In this document: positions 1 through 11,631 of the stretch, piece after piece
How the letters are laid out: each line of letters starts with the position of its first letter
Position numbering within the stretch: position 1 is the stretch's first letter
NCBI GenBank assembly: GCA_963662155.1
Contig: OY759275.1
Location: forward strand, 1,517,501 to 1,581,500
Length of the DNA stretch: 64,000 nt
Direction: 5' to 3'
From: Lamellibrachia columna
Taxonomy: Eukaryota > Annelida > Polychaeta > Sabellida > Siboglinidae
The notes under the pieces: model-generated
Database searches by the model: none
What the model was told of the DNA's origin: nothing
The model's input: only the letters and a program-made list of their open reading frames with translations
Program-made: the position numbers and the translations under genes

Positions 1-1081
1 ATACTTGCCAGTAACTCTAGGTTTGGTTGTTTATTACACCTAGCTAAACATTTATGACATACTTGTCAGTAACTCTAGGTTTGGTTGTTTATCACACCTA
101 GCTAATCATTTATGACATACTTGCCAGTAACTCTAGGTTTAGTTGTTTATTACACCTAGCTAATCATTTATGACATACTTGCCAGTAACTCTAGGTTTGG
201 TTGTTTATTACACCTAGCTAATCATTTATGACATACTTGCCAGTAACTCTAGGTTTGGTTGTTTATTACACCTAGCTAATCATTTATGACATACTTGTCA
301 GTAACTCTAGCTTTGGTTGTTTATTACACCTAGCTAATCATTTATGACATACTTGCCAGTAACTCTAGCTTTGGTTGTTTATTACACCTAGCTAATCATT
401 TATGACATACTTGTCAGTAACTCTAGCTTTGGTTGTTTATTACACCTAGCTAATCATTTATGACATACTTGTCAGTAACTCTAGGTTTGGTTGTTTATTA
501 CACCTAGCTAATCATTTATGGCACACTTGCCAGTAACTCTAGGTTTGGTTGTTTATTACACCTAGCTAATCATTTATGACATACTTGCCAGTAACTCTAG
601 CTTTGGTTGTTTATTACACCTAGCTAATCATTTATGACATACTTGCCAGTAACTCTAGATTTGGTTGTTTATTACACCTAGCTAATCATTTATGACATAC
701 TTGCCAGTAACTCTAGATTTGGTTGTTTATTACACCTAGCTAATCATTTATGACATACTTGCCAGTAACTCTAGGTTTGGTTGTTTATTACACCTAGCTA
801 ATCATTTATGACATACTTGCCAATAACTCTAGATTTGGTTGTTTATTACACCTAGCTAATCATTTATGACATACTTGCCAGTAACTCTAGGTTTGGTTGT
901 TTATTACACCTAGCTAATCATTTATGACATACTTGTCAGTAACTCTAGGTTTGGTTGTTTATTACACCTAGCTAATCATCTATGACATACTTGTCAGTAA
1001 CTCTAGGTTTGGATGTTTATTACACCTAGCTAATCATTTATGACATACTTGCCAGTAACTCTAGCTTTGGTTGTTTATTAC
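1..1081. repeat. 58-bp minisatellite, about 18.6 copies, open at the left edge
   Basis: A 58-bp unit repeats head to tail from the first base and stops abruptly near 1081. Copies are nearly identical and differ mainly at one position after CTAG (ctaggttt, ctagcttt, ctagattt). Units with ctaggt also carry acctag 15 nt later, so a 6-bp stem is possible. No exon is recognisable. The array is cut by the window start, so its true length is unknown. Confidence 0.95.
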
Positions 1082-1303
1082 ATTAATACAATGGTAAAAT
1101 ATGATACGTTGAAATGAGGGAAGTTGAATGTTCTCTCCTGTTGCATGCTGCCGTTCAATGACTGAACTTATTAGTTATTTCAAAGTGTCTCAGTTGTACC
1201 AGCTGTACAATTTAGGGATGTTAAGTAACCATGTCGTCCACAATGTTTGTGTGAACAAAATGCCATCCATATGAATGTACAGTCCTGTTATTGCAGTTTA
1301 GCC

Positions 1304-1562
1304 TTTACATTACTTGTATTGTTTGTTCTCAGAGATTGTAGCCATCTTTACATTACTTGTATTGTTTGTTCTCAGAGATTGTAGCCATCTTTACATTACT
1401 TGTATTGTTTGTTCTCAGAGATTGTATCCATCTTTACATTACTTGTATTGTTTGTTCTCAGAGATTGTATCCATCTTTACATTACTTGTATTGTTTGTTC
1501 TCAGAGATTGTAGCCATCTTTACATTACTTGTATTGTTTGTTCTCAGAGATTGTAGCCATCT
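1304..1562. repeat. 43-bp tandem repeat, 6 copies
   Basis: Six copies of a 43-bp unit containing tgtttgttctcag followed by agattgtagccatc. The pyrimidine-rich stretch plus CAG looks like a 3' splice acceptor, but no recognisable exon follows, so I treat it as a repeat only. The 222 bp before it (1082-1303) hold nothing I can identify. Confidence 0.9.
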
Positions 1563-1816
1563 TGCTACCAAACTGCTACGGTGCTAAAAGTGTTGTGTTC
1601 ATATTTTTCCGGATATCTGGTTGAGCTACCATCAGACAACACCAAGCTGGATTGCATATTTATTGCACCTGGTGTCGCCATCTGGTGGACTAACCTGATA
1701 AAATAGGATTACGCAGTGTCATCTAGTGTCAGAGTACAAATAATATTTAGCAGGAGCTGTATGCATGTTTTCTGTATAAAGATTATTACAAGAAATGACA
1801 CATGCTTTTATTTTAG

Positions 1817-1921
1817 CACAAACCAAAGAGAACACAGATCACCTACAACAACAGGCCGCTGCACTGAGAGCCCAAGATCAACAGCTCCGAGAGGCCAGGA
1901 CAGCTCAGGAGAATACGACAG
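1817..1921 (+). CDS. NLR gene, coiled-coil exon 1 (phase 1-1)
   Basis: A 105-bp internal exon, bounded by acceptor tttattttag and donor acag|gtatgg. Read as 2 + 102 + 1 nt it gives a stop-free Q/E/A/L-rich peptide that begins QTKENTDHLQQQAAALRAQ and ends ENTTG. The composition and hydrophobic spacing suit a coiled coil. The end resembles the end of the exon at 9163-9258, and the intron just upstream resembles those before 9163 and 31013, so the three look like duplicates. Its likely role is a linker or oligomerisation segment between an upstream effector domain (outside the window) and the NACHT domain. Function and expression are inferred. Confidence 0.68.
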
Positions 1922-2090
1922 GTATGGTGGATACTAATGTCTTCAGCTGTTAAAGCAAATATTCCGTGGAGAGGGAGATCACCTACAGCTGTTTGACACT
2001 TGAGTTGAGTGGGGTGAAACTAACAAAAATAAGAATAAGGTGTTAGAAACTGGTGAAACAAAATGGAAATGTTTTGTTTATTAGTTAATA

Positions 2091-2093
<3 letters not shown>

Positions 2094-2144
<51 letters not shown>
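2094..2144. repeat. (TA)n microsatellite
   Basis: About 25 uninterrupted TA dinucleotides in the intron after coiled-coil exon 1. Confidence 0.97.
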
Positions 2145-2147
<3 letters not shown>

Positions 2148-2397
2148 TTTATATACTATGTATTTCAATGTTGGGTCCATTTTTGACTTAAAGCTCTTGG
2201 ACTATTTGGTAATATTAGCTTAGTAGATAGAAAATAGGTAGAAAGTTTATTTTTGTGAAAATTAAATTAAAGCCTAAATAATCCAGCCTAAGGTGTTCTT
2301 TTGAACACAGAAAACAGCCTAATTCAAGGCTAACGGAGCAAGGAGAGAACTCTATCAACAACATTAATCTAGGACAATCTATCTAAATCCAAATTAT

Positions 2398-2900
2398 GTG
2401 ATGGCAAAGGTAAAGGCCACCAGACATTTAGTATGCAACAGTTGTATCAACTGGGTGGACTTCGTGGTGACAGCAGGACAGAATGCGACAGAAGGGATCC
2501 GACGCAAGAGCTACTCTGAGGTAGTGGTAGAGGGGGTGAGGAGGAGGGAGAGGGTTTTTGTGGGGGACTCGATAGTTAAGAAGACTGACAGAGCACTAAG
2601 CAAGTTGGACGACGTGGTGGTTTGCTTTCCACGGGCAAAAATAGAGGCTATCACAGAGAGGGTGGAAAAATCACTGGTCCTGGCAAGGGAGGATCTATTT
2701 TTGTAAGCGTAGGGACTAATAATGCAAAGAGGGAGGTCAGACTGTCAGAGTTAAGAAATGCAGACAGTTAGTCAGAACACTTAAGCAGACATGCAGATCA
2801 TTTTGTCTGGGATTTTACCAGTAATGGGAAGCAGGGGTCAGGGTTATCAGAATTGCCGGAGGATGGCAATTAACACGCTAGTTCAACAGCTATATAGAGA
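2398..2900 (+). pseudogene. CR1-like LINE ORF1 fragment (SGNH/GDSL-esterase type)
   Basis: The first frame (to 2706) contains RKSYSEVVVEGVRR, then VFVGDSIVKKTDRAL, the GDS(I/V) block of the esterase-like domain found in ORF1 of many CR1 elements. A second frame from about 2680 continues with VGTNNAKRE, the next conserved block. A frameshift near 2690 and several stops show it is dead. The same protein is encoded on the minus strand at 20079-20945. In CR1 elements this domain is thought to assist retrotransposition; that role is family knowledge. Confidence 0.75.
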
Positions 2901-3059
2901 AGAGTGGCATGGGTAGCATCAAAATATTTTTTTGTGGCAAACATTGTTTCAACTAGAAGCACAGGGGGGTTACTTAGAGGTGCTTCAAACAGGACAAGAG
3001 GCCACTAGTACACACAAACCAGTAACAAAATGTCTGGAAAACATTTCTGAAGCTGGTTA

Positions 3060-4590
3060 TAGATGCGTGTGTTTAAATGCAAGGAGCTTAGTAAATAAGA
3101 AAAATTAATTAAACATTATGGTAGAAGATATTGACCCTCACATAATTGGTATAACCAAATCATGGGCCAACATACACATAACAGATGCTGAATTAGGACT
3201 GAGAGGATACGTTATGTTTAGGAGAGATTGAGTAGGAAGAAGGGGAGGGGGAGTTATTTAATATGTTAAAGAATCTATTTAGACTGATGAAATAAAATTA
3301 GAAAGGGAAGCAAATTGTGATGAAGCTGTTTGGTGCAAAATAGTTTATGGAAATTTAACATTGACTATTGGATTAGTTTACCGTCCAAACATAAACGAAG
3401 AGGATAACGCAAACAAAACGCTCTAAAGGAAGTGAGTAAAAGGGAATATATCATAATGGAAGATTTTAGCCATGGACACATGCAATGTAAATCTCTAGAG
3501 AGTACAGGGAGTGAGGACCAACAATTTCTATTTTTAAATCCGGATAGCTTCTGTACTCAGCACGTGCTAGAACCAACCAGGGGAGATAATGTATTAGATA
3601 TAGTTTTGTCATCACAAAATGAATTAATGGACAATGTCAAAATGCATGAGCCATTGAGTAACAGTGATCATAATCAAATACATTTTGACATCAGTAAAAT
3701 CAGAAAGTAAAAATAAAAAACGTACAGGAGAAACTTCCAAAAAGGTAACTATAAAGAAATGAAAAAACACTTAGCAAAGGTAGATTGGAATAACATGCTG
3801 AGGAATAACACAGCAACTGAATGTTGGAACATTGTAAAATATGAAATTGAGAGTATCATTGATAAATTTGTTCCTTTGAAAAAACAAGGAAAACGGTCTA
3901 GAAAGAAACACTTGTCAAAAGAAGCTATTATAAAATAATGTTCAAGCAGACTATGTGGAGGGTTTATAGGCATACCAGAAAGGATGAAGACTATGCAAAT
4001 TACAAAGAGGCACTTAATGCAGCTACAACTGAAATTAGACAATATAAAAGAAGCTATGAGCAAAAACTAGCATGTAAAAAAAATGACAGGAAGTGTTTTT
4101 ATGCATATTTCAGGAGTAAACAAAACATACAAGACAAGGTTGGACCTCTAGAAGACGGCGCTGGAAATATAATATCACATGGAGTTTTAATGGTGGAAGA
4201 CCTAAATGGTTACTTCATCCAGTGTTTACCAAAGAGGATGTTAGTTCCAGATGCTAAATTTCAGGAGGCTAAATCGGACTATTTAGGGCAGTTAATTGTA
4301 ACTCCAGAAATGACTAGCTAAGAAAATAAAGGCAGTGAAGGATAATAAATCACCTGGAGTGGATGGAATTCCTCCAAAACTACTAATAGAAACAGTAGAA
4401 CAAATTAGTATACCACTTGCAAGAGTGTTCAATTTGTCATTAAAAGAGGGATAGGTTCCTGTTGAATGGAAAGGAGCAAACATCATGCCATTATTAAAAA
4501 AGGGTTTGAGAAATAAGTCAAAGAATTAAATCCATCTCAACATGGATTCCTAAAAGCGAGGTCATGCTTAACAAATATGTTATGTTTGAG
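3060..4590 (+). pseudogene. CR1-like ORF2, endonuclease and N-terminal RT, broken
   Basis: Reading from 3060 gives CLNARSLVNKK and DPHIIGITKSWA, typical of the apurinic-type endonuclease at the start of LINE ORF2. Later come GLVYRPN, a GDF-related block changed to EDFSHGH, and SDHNQIHFD. From 3720 the linker and start of the RT follow, including KSPGVDGIPPKLL. Several stops and frameshifts interrupt it. The FADD catalytic block is absent from this copy. Confidence 0.78.
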
Positions 4591-6100
4591 AAAGCACTAA
4601 GGCCACAGTGTTAAATTTTTAGGTTTACGGATTTTTACAGTCGTCTAAAATTGGAAGTGTGAAAAAGAGAGGAGGGATGAAAAGGGTTAATCAAGGCCAG
4701 TTGTTTTTTAAAAGTTTTTGTATGGATTATTACAGTAGTTTTAAGGTAGCTGGGGCGGCTATTATATGCTTGTCTTGAACTGATTTGTTTCAGTAGAAGT
4801 TTTTAAGATAAATTAACAAGTTATTCACAGGTTGCATTCCAGATTTAAAAAGTTGCAGTTTTTTATTTATTTGTTATAATTTTTTTTAACCATTTTTGTA
4901 AATGTAAAAAAATAGCCACAGAATGCGAAATTATTTCGTTTTGAGAAAATCCCCCCAAAAATAAATGACACAAATATGACAGTGTCACTGATAACTTTAA
5001 GATAGATTTTTGTTAACATAAATGAATTACGTCTGCTACACCATGCACCGTGAATAAATTAAACAAAAGTAGAATGACAGCCTAAATTGGCAGTGTATTT
5101 TTGACACACACCCTTCAACAATCGTAATCCAATAAAATATTATGTTGCCTACATGTAAGATGTATTCATATGCAAAATTGCAACATAGTTTTTCTAAAAT
5201 AATAAATTAAGCATCATTTCCTGGTTATTAATGAAAACGCAATCTGAACATATGCTTGTTTTTGTGTTGAAATATACATTTTTTCACTGCTGTTTTACGT
5301 ATTGTTGACAAAACATGACCATTTGTAATATTGACATGTCCCCTTAATTTGCCACCACAATGGCCCTTGAATCTGTACTTGTAACGTGTTGTCGTCTATG
5401 GTATCAGGTTACACCAGCCATCTGACAAACACGTGGCAGGGCGTGTTTATGGTCATTTTGATTGGCCCGTTATCCGATGGGATCACCAGGTCACATATAC
5501 GTTGCCATTTCCGTTAACATCAAAAGCACAATAAACTAGGTTAGTGCTGTATTTGCTGGTTGCTGGTACTGGAATCACAGTAACCAGATGATATGTTCAG
5601 CTTTAACGGCGAACGAATGTAGCTGGTTCGAACATCGTAGCAACATGTTGGCAACACGTCACAGCTTGACCACAGCCCAGGGCCTATGGCTACGCCTGGA
5701 AATAGTCCGTCTATATTTTGTTTTGAAACTTTCATTACTATGAAAATCACTTCTCTTACAGAACATTATTCACATCAGTTTTGCATGAGACTGATCATTT
5801 ATATTTTGTATAAACAGTGGAAGAGCAATGAGTTGTCTGCGAAGTAAAGCGGTACAACGCTACCGTGAAAGGCGTTCCCCGGCATTGTGAATATATTTCT
5901 GGTGTCGTAGTGGTTGCAATTCTTCTCTGCCATTCGATTTTTGTGAACATTTCGTTTTTCCATTAGATTTGTTTTAAAATAGATTATTCGTAAAAAAATT
6001 GTCGTGTGACAATGTCGGCTGTACTTAAAAAAATAAACCACTTTTCTTTTTAAATTCCCCAAAAATGTGGTAATCCGAAAGAAATAAAAACCGTTGCCCA
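4591..6100. mobile_element. Unclassified repeated segment X, copy 1, inside LINE copy A
   Basis: This 1.5-kb segment separates the two halves of LINE copy A. Its part from about 4733 to 5700 is repeated, in the same orientation, at 14640-14836 plus 17582-18330. It has no convincing coding region. Shared landmarks are aaggtagctgggg, cacgtggcagg and tggttcgaacatcgtagca. I see no clear terminal inverted repeats; an AAG at both junctions may be a short target duplication. It could be a nonautonomous transposon or part of a segmental duplication. Confidence 0.6.
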
Positions 6101-6352
6101 AGTGGATAGACGAGTAATCTCTAGTAGATATTATCTACTTAGATTTTTAGAAAGCTTTTGACAAAGTGCCACATCAAATATTACTACTTAAATTAAAAGC
6201 CCATGGTATCGGGGACAGCATAATTGACTGGATAGAACAATGGCTGACTGACAGAAGACAACGAGTTGTAGTAGATGGCGAAGTTTCAAACTGGAACTCA
6301 GTTTTGAGTGGGGTACCTCAAGGATCAGTATTTAGTATTCTTAATATTTAGA
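6101..6352 (+). mobile_element. CR1-like LINE copy A, right part (RT domain fragment)
   Basis: Homology to LINE copy C resumes at the point where it stopped at 4590 (equivalent to about 16380 in C). The frame gives KAFDKVPHQILLLKLKAHG, a WIEQWLTDRRQRVVVDGEVS block and LSGVPQGSV, the RT segments just before the FADD motif. It ends abruptly at 6352, where the sequence switches strand. Confidence 0.85.
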
Positions 6353-6461
6353 TCATTTTGTAAATGTTGTTTATCACCATCATTGTTAACCTTTCTAAAC
6401 ACGTTTGCGTCATCCGAAAATTTTCAGTACATTGCTTGTTATATTGTCATTCAAGCCACTG
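6353..6461 (-). mobile_element. Inverted CR1-like RT fragment (FADD region)
   Basis: Directly abutting the plus-strand fragment is about 109 bp matching the minus-strand copy at 19750-19862, i.e. the RT region around the FADD motif, in reverse. The GTCATCC around 6411 corresponds to the DD of FADD. Such a head-to-head break is typical of LINE insertions made by twin priming, or of later inversion. Confidence 0.75.
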
Positions 6462-6892
6462 ATTTTGTCACATAGCACCATCTAGTGAGTAGAAACCACA
6501 TCATAACAAGACCTTTTAATGTCAATGAAACATGTAACATGTTACACAGCGGAATCAGCTTATCAAGACCTCTTCGGGTCAGAGCAAGTTCAATTTGTTA
6601 AGGGTGTGATTTTCTTAAGCGAATTTCCAAAAACAAATTGACTTAGAATTATATATATATATAGTAACTCTGTCAAATAATAGAATTTTGTTTTGTCAGT
6701 GGATATTGGATTTCTGTATAGTAGCTCAAATATTTTGTAAATTAGTATTCTCGAATGACAAATGTTCTTATATAGACGAAACTTGCAACATAGTTATATG
6801 CTTATACGCATTGCAACAACTGCATCTAATAACATTTCAGTGTATGTAATGTGTTGTCTGTGCAATGTGTTGTTTTTTCGCAACAAAACACT
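6462..6892. other. Intron sequence without recognised features
   Basis: AT-rich intron DNA with a short (TA)n tract near 6651-6662. The string agcaccatctagtgag at 6476-6491 resembles a CTCF-like core, but a single hit means little. No exon or transposon is recognisable. Confidence 0.6.
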
Positions 6893-7205
6893 GTATCATC
6901 TATCTACTGTATCTATCTACTCTATCATCTATCTACTCTATCTATGTACTTTATCATCTACTGTATCATCTACTGTATCTATCTACTCTATCATCTATCT
7001 ACTGTATCATCTATCTACTTCATCTATCTACTGTATCATCTATCTACTCTTATCATCTATCTACTGTATCTATGTACTGTATTTATCTAGTGTATCTATC
7101 TAGTGTACCTATCTACTGTCTCATCTACTGTATCATATGTGTACTCTATCTATCTACTGTATCATCTATCTATTTCATCTATCATCTATCTACTACATCA
7201 TCTTC
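6893..7205. repeat. Degenerate CTAT/CTACTGTAT simple-sequence array, first block
   Basis: Irregular mixture of ctatctact, gtatcat and ctatctactgtat blocks without a fixed period. It is flanked on both sides by near-identical sequence (tttttcgcaacaaaacactg at about 6873 and 7208), suggesting that flank and array were duplicated together. Confidence 0.9.
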
Positions 7206-7329
7206 ATCTTTTTCGCAACAAAACACTGATTACTTCGCGGCGGATGTGATTCTATTAAACAACAGATTTTAATACAATGGGAATAAGGAATGATTCTGTC
7301 CCAGCCATGTTGATGCTCCTAAGCAGCTT

Positions 7330-8412
7330 ATTCTGTTATCTGTGTTATCTACTGCATCTATCTACTGTATCTACCTACTGTATATATCTACTGTATCATC
7401 TATCTACTGTATCATCTATCTACTGCATCTATCTACTGCATATATCTACTGTATCATACATCTACTGTATCTATCTTCTGTATCTATCTGCTGTATCTAT
7501 CTACTGTATCTATCTGTTGTATCTATCAACTGTATCATCCACTGTATCATATACTGTATCATCTATCTACTTTATCTATCTACTGCATCTGTTTACTGTA
7601 TTGATCTACTATATCATATATCTACTGTATCTATCTACTGTATCATCTACTATATCTATCTACTGTGTCTATCTACTGTATCTATCTGCTGTATCTATCT
7701 ACTGTATCATCCTCTGTATCATCTACTGTATCTATCTACTATATAATCTGTCTACTGTATCATCCATCTGCTTTATCTATCTACTGTATCATCCATCTAC
7801 TGTATCTATCTACTGTATAATCCATCTGCTGTATCTATCTACTGTATCATCCATCTGCTGTATCTATCTACTGTATCATCTATCTACTGTATCTATCTAC
7901 TGTATCATATATCTACTGTATCTATCTACTGTATCTATCTACTGTATCATATATCTACTGTATCTATCTACTGTATCATCTATCTACTCTTATCATCTAT
8001 CTATGTACTGTATATATCTAGTGTATCTACCTACTGTATCATCTACTGTATCTACCTACTGTCTCATCTACTGTATCATCTATCTACTGTATCTATCTAC
8101 TGATTCATCTATCTATGGTATCTATCTACTGTATCATCTATCTATGGTATCTATCTACTGTATCTATCTATCTACTGTATCATCTATCTACTGTATCTAT
8201 CTACTGTATCATCTATCTATGGTATCTATCTACTGTATCTATCTATCTACTGTATCTATCTACTGATTCATCTATATAATACATCTATCTACTGATTCAT
8301 CTAATGCATCTATCTACTGTATCTATCTACTGTATCATCTATCTGCTTTATATATCTACTCTATCATTTATCTACTGTATCTATCTACTGTATCATCTAT
8401 CTATGATATGAC
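7330..8412. repeat. Degenerate CTATCTACTGTAT simple-sequence array, second block
   Basis: About 1.1 kb of the same tetranucleotide-based sequence as 6893-7205, built from ctatctactgtat and gtatcat pieces. Reading frames through it are long only because the unit lacks stops; they encode S/T/Y/I/L repeats and are not credible proteins. Confidence 0.92.
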
Positions 8413-9162
8413 AGCTATTTCGATCCTAATAAACAACTGATTTAGCTGTCCATGGTTCTGTTGCAATTATTGGTCCTGTTTGGAGGAAGCACATGTAGGA
8501 GGTTTGTTATTGATATGACATTGACAGATGTAAACAAACTGTAAATGTAATAAATATTTTACTATATAAGCAAATAACCAGTTGATAGTAAGCTTTAGTG
8601 ACTATTAATTGGTTATTGAGAACACTGCGTTCTTACAATAACAACTACTTTGAGGGGAATGATTTGATCAGAGCAGACTCATTCGATCTCAGAAACTGGT
8701 TGTCTGGTCTGATCAGACTCCTTCCACTCACAGCCTGCCTATGTTTCATGAATCCATGGCACAGTGGGATATGATAAAGACCAGAGTAATTCAAGCACAG
8801 ATGATGTTTCTTTGTTTTATGAAACTTTCTCACGCTATAGCATCAGTAAATCAAACACAGATGATCCTTTTAAAATATGTTACCTTCCTATTTAAAGCAT
8901 GCCAAATCATGAAATGTCCTTGTATGACTAGTGCAAATCAAACAGATATGTACCTTCCTGTAGCTACTAAGTCCGCTAAAGCTTATTTAAACAAGTCTGT
9001 GTGGTGCCTAACGCATGGTATGTGTAGTTATTAGAATGACGTGAGGTTGTTTTAATAGCTATATGAAAGATAATAATATGAACAGTGTGGGGTGAACCTG
9101 TTTGTTGGTCATGTCTTATGAATAACGATTATTATATAAAATAGTAAATGTATTTGTTTTAG
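8413..9162. other. Intron sequence ahead of coiled-coil exon 2
   Basis: Single-copy-looking AT-rich intron. The last 60 bp (gttggtcatgtcttatg through gattattatat to tttgttttag) resemble the sequence before the exons at 1817 and 31013, so this part belongs to a duplicated exon module. Confidence 0.65.
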
Positions 9163-9258
9163 TGCAAGCCACAGAACGACAAAGAGAGCTGGCTACTTTG
9201 GTGAGCGTCCAGGAACAGCACCGACAAGACGTCAGGAGAGCCCAGGACAGGATGACAG
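9163..9258 (+). CDS. NLR gene, coiled-coil exon 2 (phase 1-1)
   Basis: A 96-bp exon between acceptor tttgttttag and donor gacag|gtatgg. Read as 2 + 93 + 1 nt it encodes QATERQRELATLVSVQEQH and then RQDVRRAQDRMTG, a charged heptad-like helix. Its last residues (AQDRMTG) match the end of exon 1 (AQENTTG). The donor and the last ~17 exon bases are themselves the start of the 41-bp tandem array that follows, so the correct donor is one of about 35 near-identical sites. Reading past the first donor meets a TGA just before the second copy, so later donors would end the protein. Confidence 0.7.
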
Positions 9259-10717
9259 GTATGGTGCATACTACAAATTTACCTAGGAGAGGATGACAGG
9301 TATGGTGCATACTCCAAATTTACCTAGGAGAGCATGACAGGTATGGTACATACTCCAAATTTACCTAGGAGAGGATGACAGGTATGGTGCGTACTCCAAA
9401 TTTACCTAGGAGAGCATGACAGGTATGGTACATACTCCAAATTTACCTAGGAGAGGATGACAGGTATGGTGCATACTCCAAATTTACCTAGGAGAGGATG
9501 ACAGGTATGGTGCATACTCCAAATTTACCTAGGAGAGGATGACAGGTATGGTGCATACTCCAAAGTTACACAGGACAGGATGACAGGTATGGTGCATACT
9601 CCAAATTTACCTAGGAGAGGATGACAGGTATGGTGCATACTCCAAATTTACCTAGGAGAGGATGACAGGTATGGTGCGTACTCCAAATTTACCTAGGAGA
9701 GCATGACAGGTATGGTACATACTCCAAATTTACCTAGGAGAGTATGACAGGTATGGTGCATACTCCAAATTTACCTAGGAGAGGATGACAGGTATGGTGC
9801 ATACTCCAAATTTACCTAGGAGAGGATGACAGGTATGGTGCATACTCCAAAGTTACACAGGACAGGATGACAGGTATGGTGCATACTCCAAATTTACCTA
9901 GGAGAGGATGACAGGTATGGTGCATACTCCAAATTTACCTAGGACAGGATGACAGGTATGGTACATACTCCAAATTTACCTAAGACAGGATGACAAGTAT
10001 GGTGCATACTCCAAATTTACCCAGGACAGGATGACAGGTATGGTGCATACTCCAAAGTTACCCAGGACAGGATGACAGGTATGGTGCATACTCCAAATTT
10101 ACCCAGGAGAAGATGACAGGTATGGTGCATACTCCAAAGTTACCCAGGACAGGATGACAGGTATGGTGCATACTCCAAAGTTACCCAGGACAGGATGACA
10201 GGTATGGTGCATACTCCAAATTTACCCAGGAGAGGATGACAGGTATGGTGCATACTCCAAAGTTACCCAGGACAGGATGACAGGTATGGTGCATACTCCA
10301 AAGTTACCCAGGACAGGATGACAGGTATGGTGCATACTCCAAATTTACCCACGAGAGGATGACAGGTATGGTGCATACTCCAAATTTACCCAGGACAGGA
10401 TGACAGGAATGGTGCATACTCCAAATTTACCCAGGACAGGATGACAGGTATGGTGCATACTCCAAATTTACCTAGGAGAGGATGACAGGTATGGTGTATA
10501 CTCCAAATTTACCCAGGACAGGATGACAGGAATGGTGCATACTCCTAATCAGGACAGGATGACAGGAATGGTGCATACTCCTAATCAGGACAGGATGACA
10601 GGAATGGTGCATACTCCAAATTTACCCAGGACAGGATGACAGGTATGGTGCATACTCCAAATTTACCCAGGACAGGATGACAGGTATGGTGCATACTCCA
10701 AATTTACCCAGGAGAGG
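9259..10717. repeat. 41-bp minisatellite repeating the exon 2 splice donor, about 35 copies
   Basis: Each unit runs gtatggtgcatactccaa, then atttacctaggagagg, then atgacag. The junction atgacag|gtatgg is the exact exon 2 donor with its exonic side. Most copies keep GT. A few near 10407-10610 read caggaatgg and have lost it, and some of these are shortened. Two subfamilies (taggagagg and ccaggacagg) interleave; the second is closer to the true exon end. Confidence 0.95.
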
Positions 10718-11473
10718 ACAAATTTACTGTTCAGTCAGTTATTGTGTGGAGAGTGAGAATACATAGAGCTGACTGAGACATGAGTTGAGTCTTTGGATTA
10801 GTATAAAATACTTAATTCTAATGACAAGAGACGCTGCAAACCATTGAATTAGATTTTAGACTATAAAACACAATAAGTCGTGTAATACAACACATATTAA
10901 TTACAGTAAATTAGTTATATATTTTTATGGTCTGATTGAGTAACTCATCATTATCGTCGACAATGGCATCGTCATCATCATCGTCATCACCATCCTGTCA
11001 ATCCGGGTCCTCGCTATTTGCTGTTCAATGTGTAGTCTTCCAGCTTTCACGTCACGTTATCAATCCGTGTAGTCCGCCTTCGTCCAGGTTTCTTCTTCCC
11101 ATCGACTTCGCATTTGATCCTTATTAAAAGTAGGCCATGGCTTCACCGTTTCCGATATTCATATATTTATTAAATTGTAGGATGGAATCATGATTGGTGC
11201 TGTCCAGTGGCTTGATCTCTACATGAACACAAGGGACGAACCCACCACATTCTAGCAATATATTCAGTACCAGTGTTTGTTAAGGTTCAACTCATATGGG
11301 TAGTGTTGAATGTCATTCAGATAAAACCTGCTTCTCTCATCAATGTTTAGTCAGTTCTTTTTACATATAAATCTCATACGAGCAGAGGGGGGTTTCATTC
11401 AATTTGCCCACATGAAAGCCTTCAAACATACTGGTCATTTAATACTAATCTATACAATTTATCTATATTCCAG
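10718..11473. other. Intron sequence without recognised features
   Basis: AT-rich intron DNA with a short TCA/TCG-rich stretch near 10960-10990. I see no exon, RNA gene or transposon signature. Confidence 0.55.
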
Positions 11474-11515
11474 GAGATCTTCAAATGACAAACAGGAAAG
11501 TTGAGGCAGTGGAAG
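11474..11515 (+). CDS. NLR gene, short 42-bp exon (phase 1-1), tentative
   Basis: Bounded by acceptor tatattccag and donor ggaag|gtacgt. Read as 2 + 39 + 1 nt it gives DLQMTNRKVEAVE, and both phases fit the neighbouring coiled-coil exons. The sequence is helical and charged, consistent with extending the coiled coil. It is so short that chance cannot be excluded; support rests on splice signals and matching phase. Confidence 0.5.
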
Positions 11516-11631
11516 GTACGTTGCCACGATTCACTACAAGTATATATGACAGTGATTAATAATCAGTTCATATGACAATGTGATAAAACGTGTCATTGCT
11601 TGAGTTATGTAAACGAAACATAGTTGATTAT

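Larger units (their letters stand above)
2205..4590 (+). mobile_element. CR1-like LINE, copy A (left part), degraded
   Basis: A plus-strand LINE remnant with a 5' UTR-like segment (2205-2390, shared with 12845-12955), an ORF1 fragment and ORF2 endonuclease plus reverse-transcriptase fragments. It aligns by eye along its length to copies B (12845-14577) and C (14837-17581). A deletion of roughly 90 bp relative to C sits near 4525. At 4590 the homology breaks and resumes at 6101, so a 1.5-kb segment separates the two halves. Confidence 0.85.

Noticed and set aside
1304..1562. Repeated splice acceptors upstream of a hidden exon
   Set aside because: The unit has an acceptor-like ttgttctcag, but no open, phase-compatible exon with a donor follows the last copy.
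8645..9034. Small open frames on both strands around 8645-9034
   Set aside because: Under 100 codons, overlapping on opposite strands, without recognisable motifs or supporting splice signals.
10936..11127. 63-codon serine-rich open frame
   Set aside because: Arises from a TCA/TCG low-complexity stretch; no domain and no splice-compatible border.
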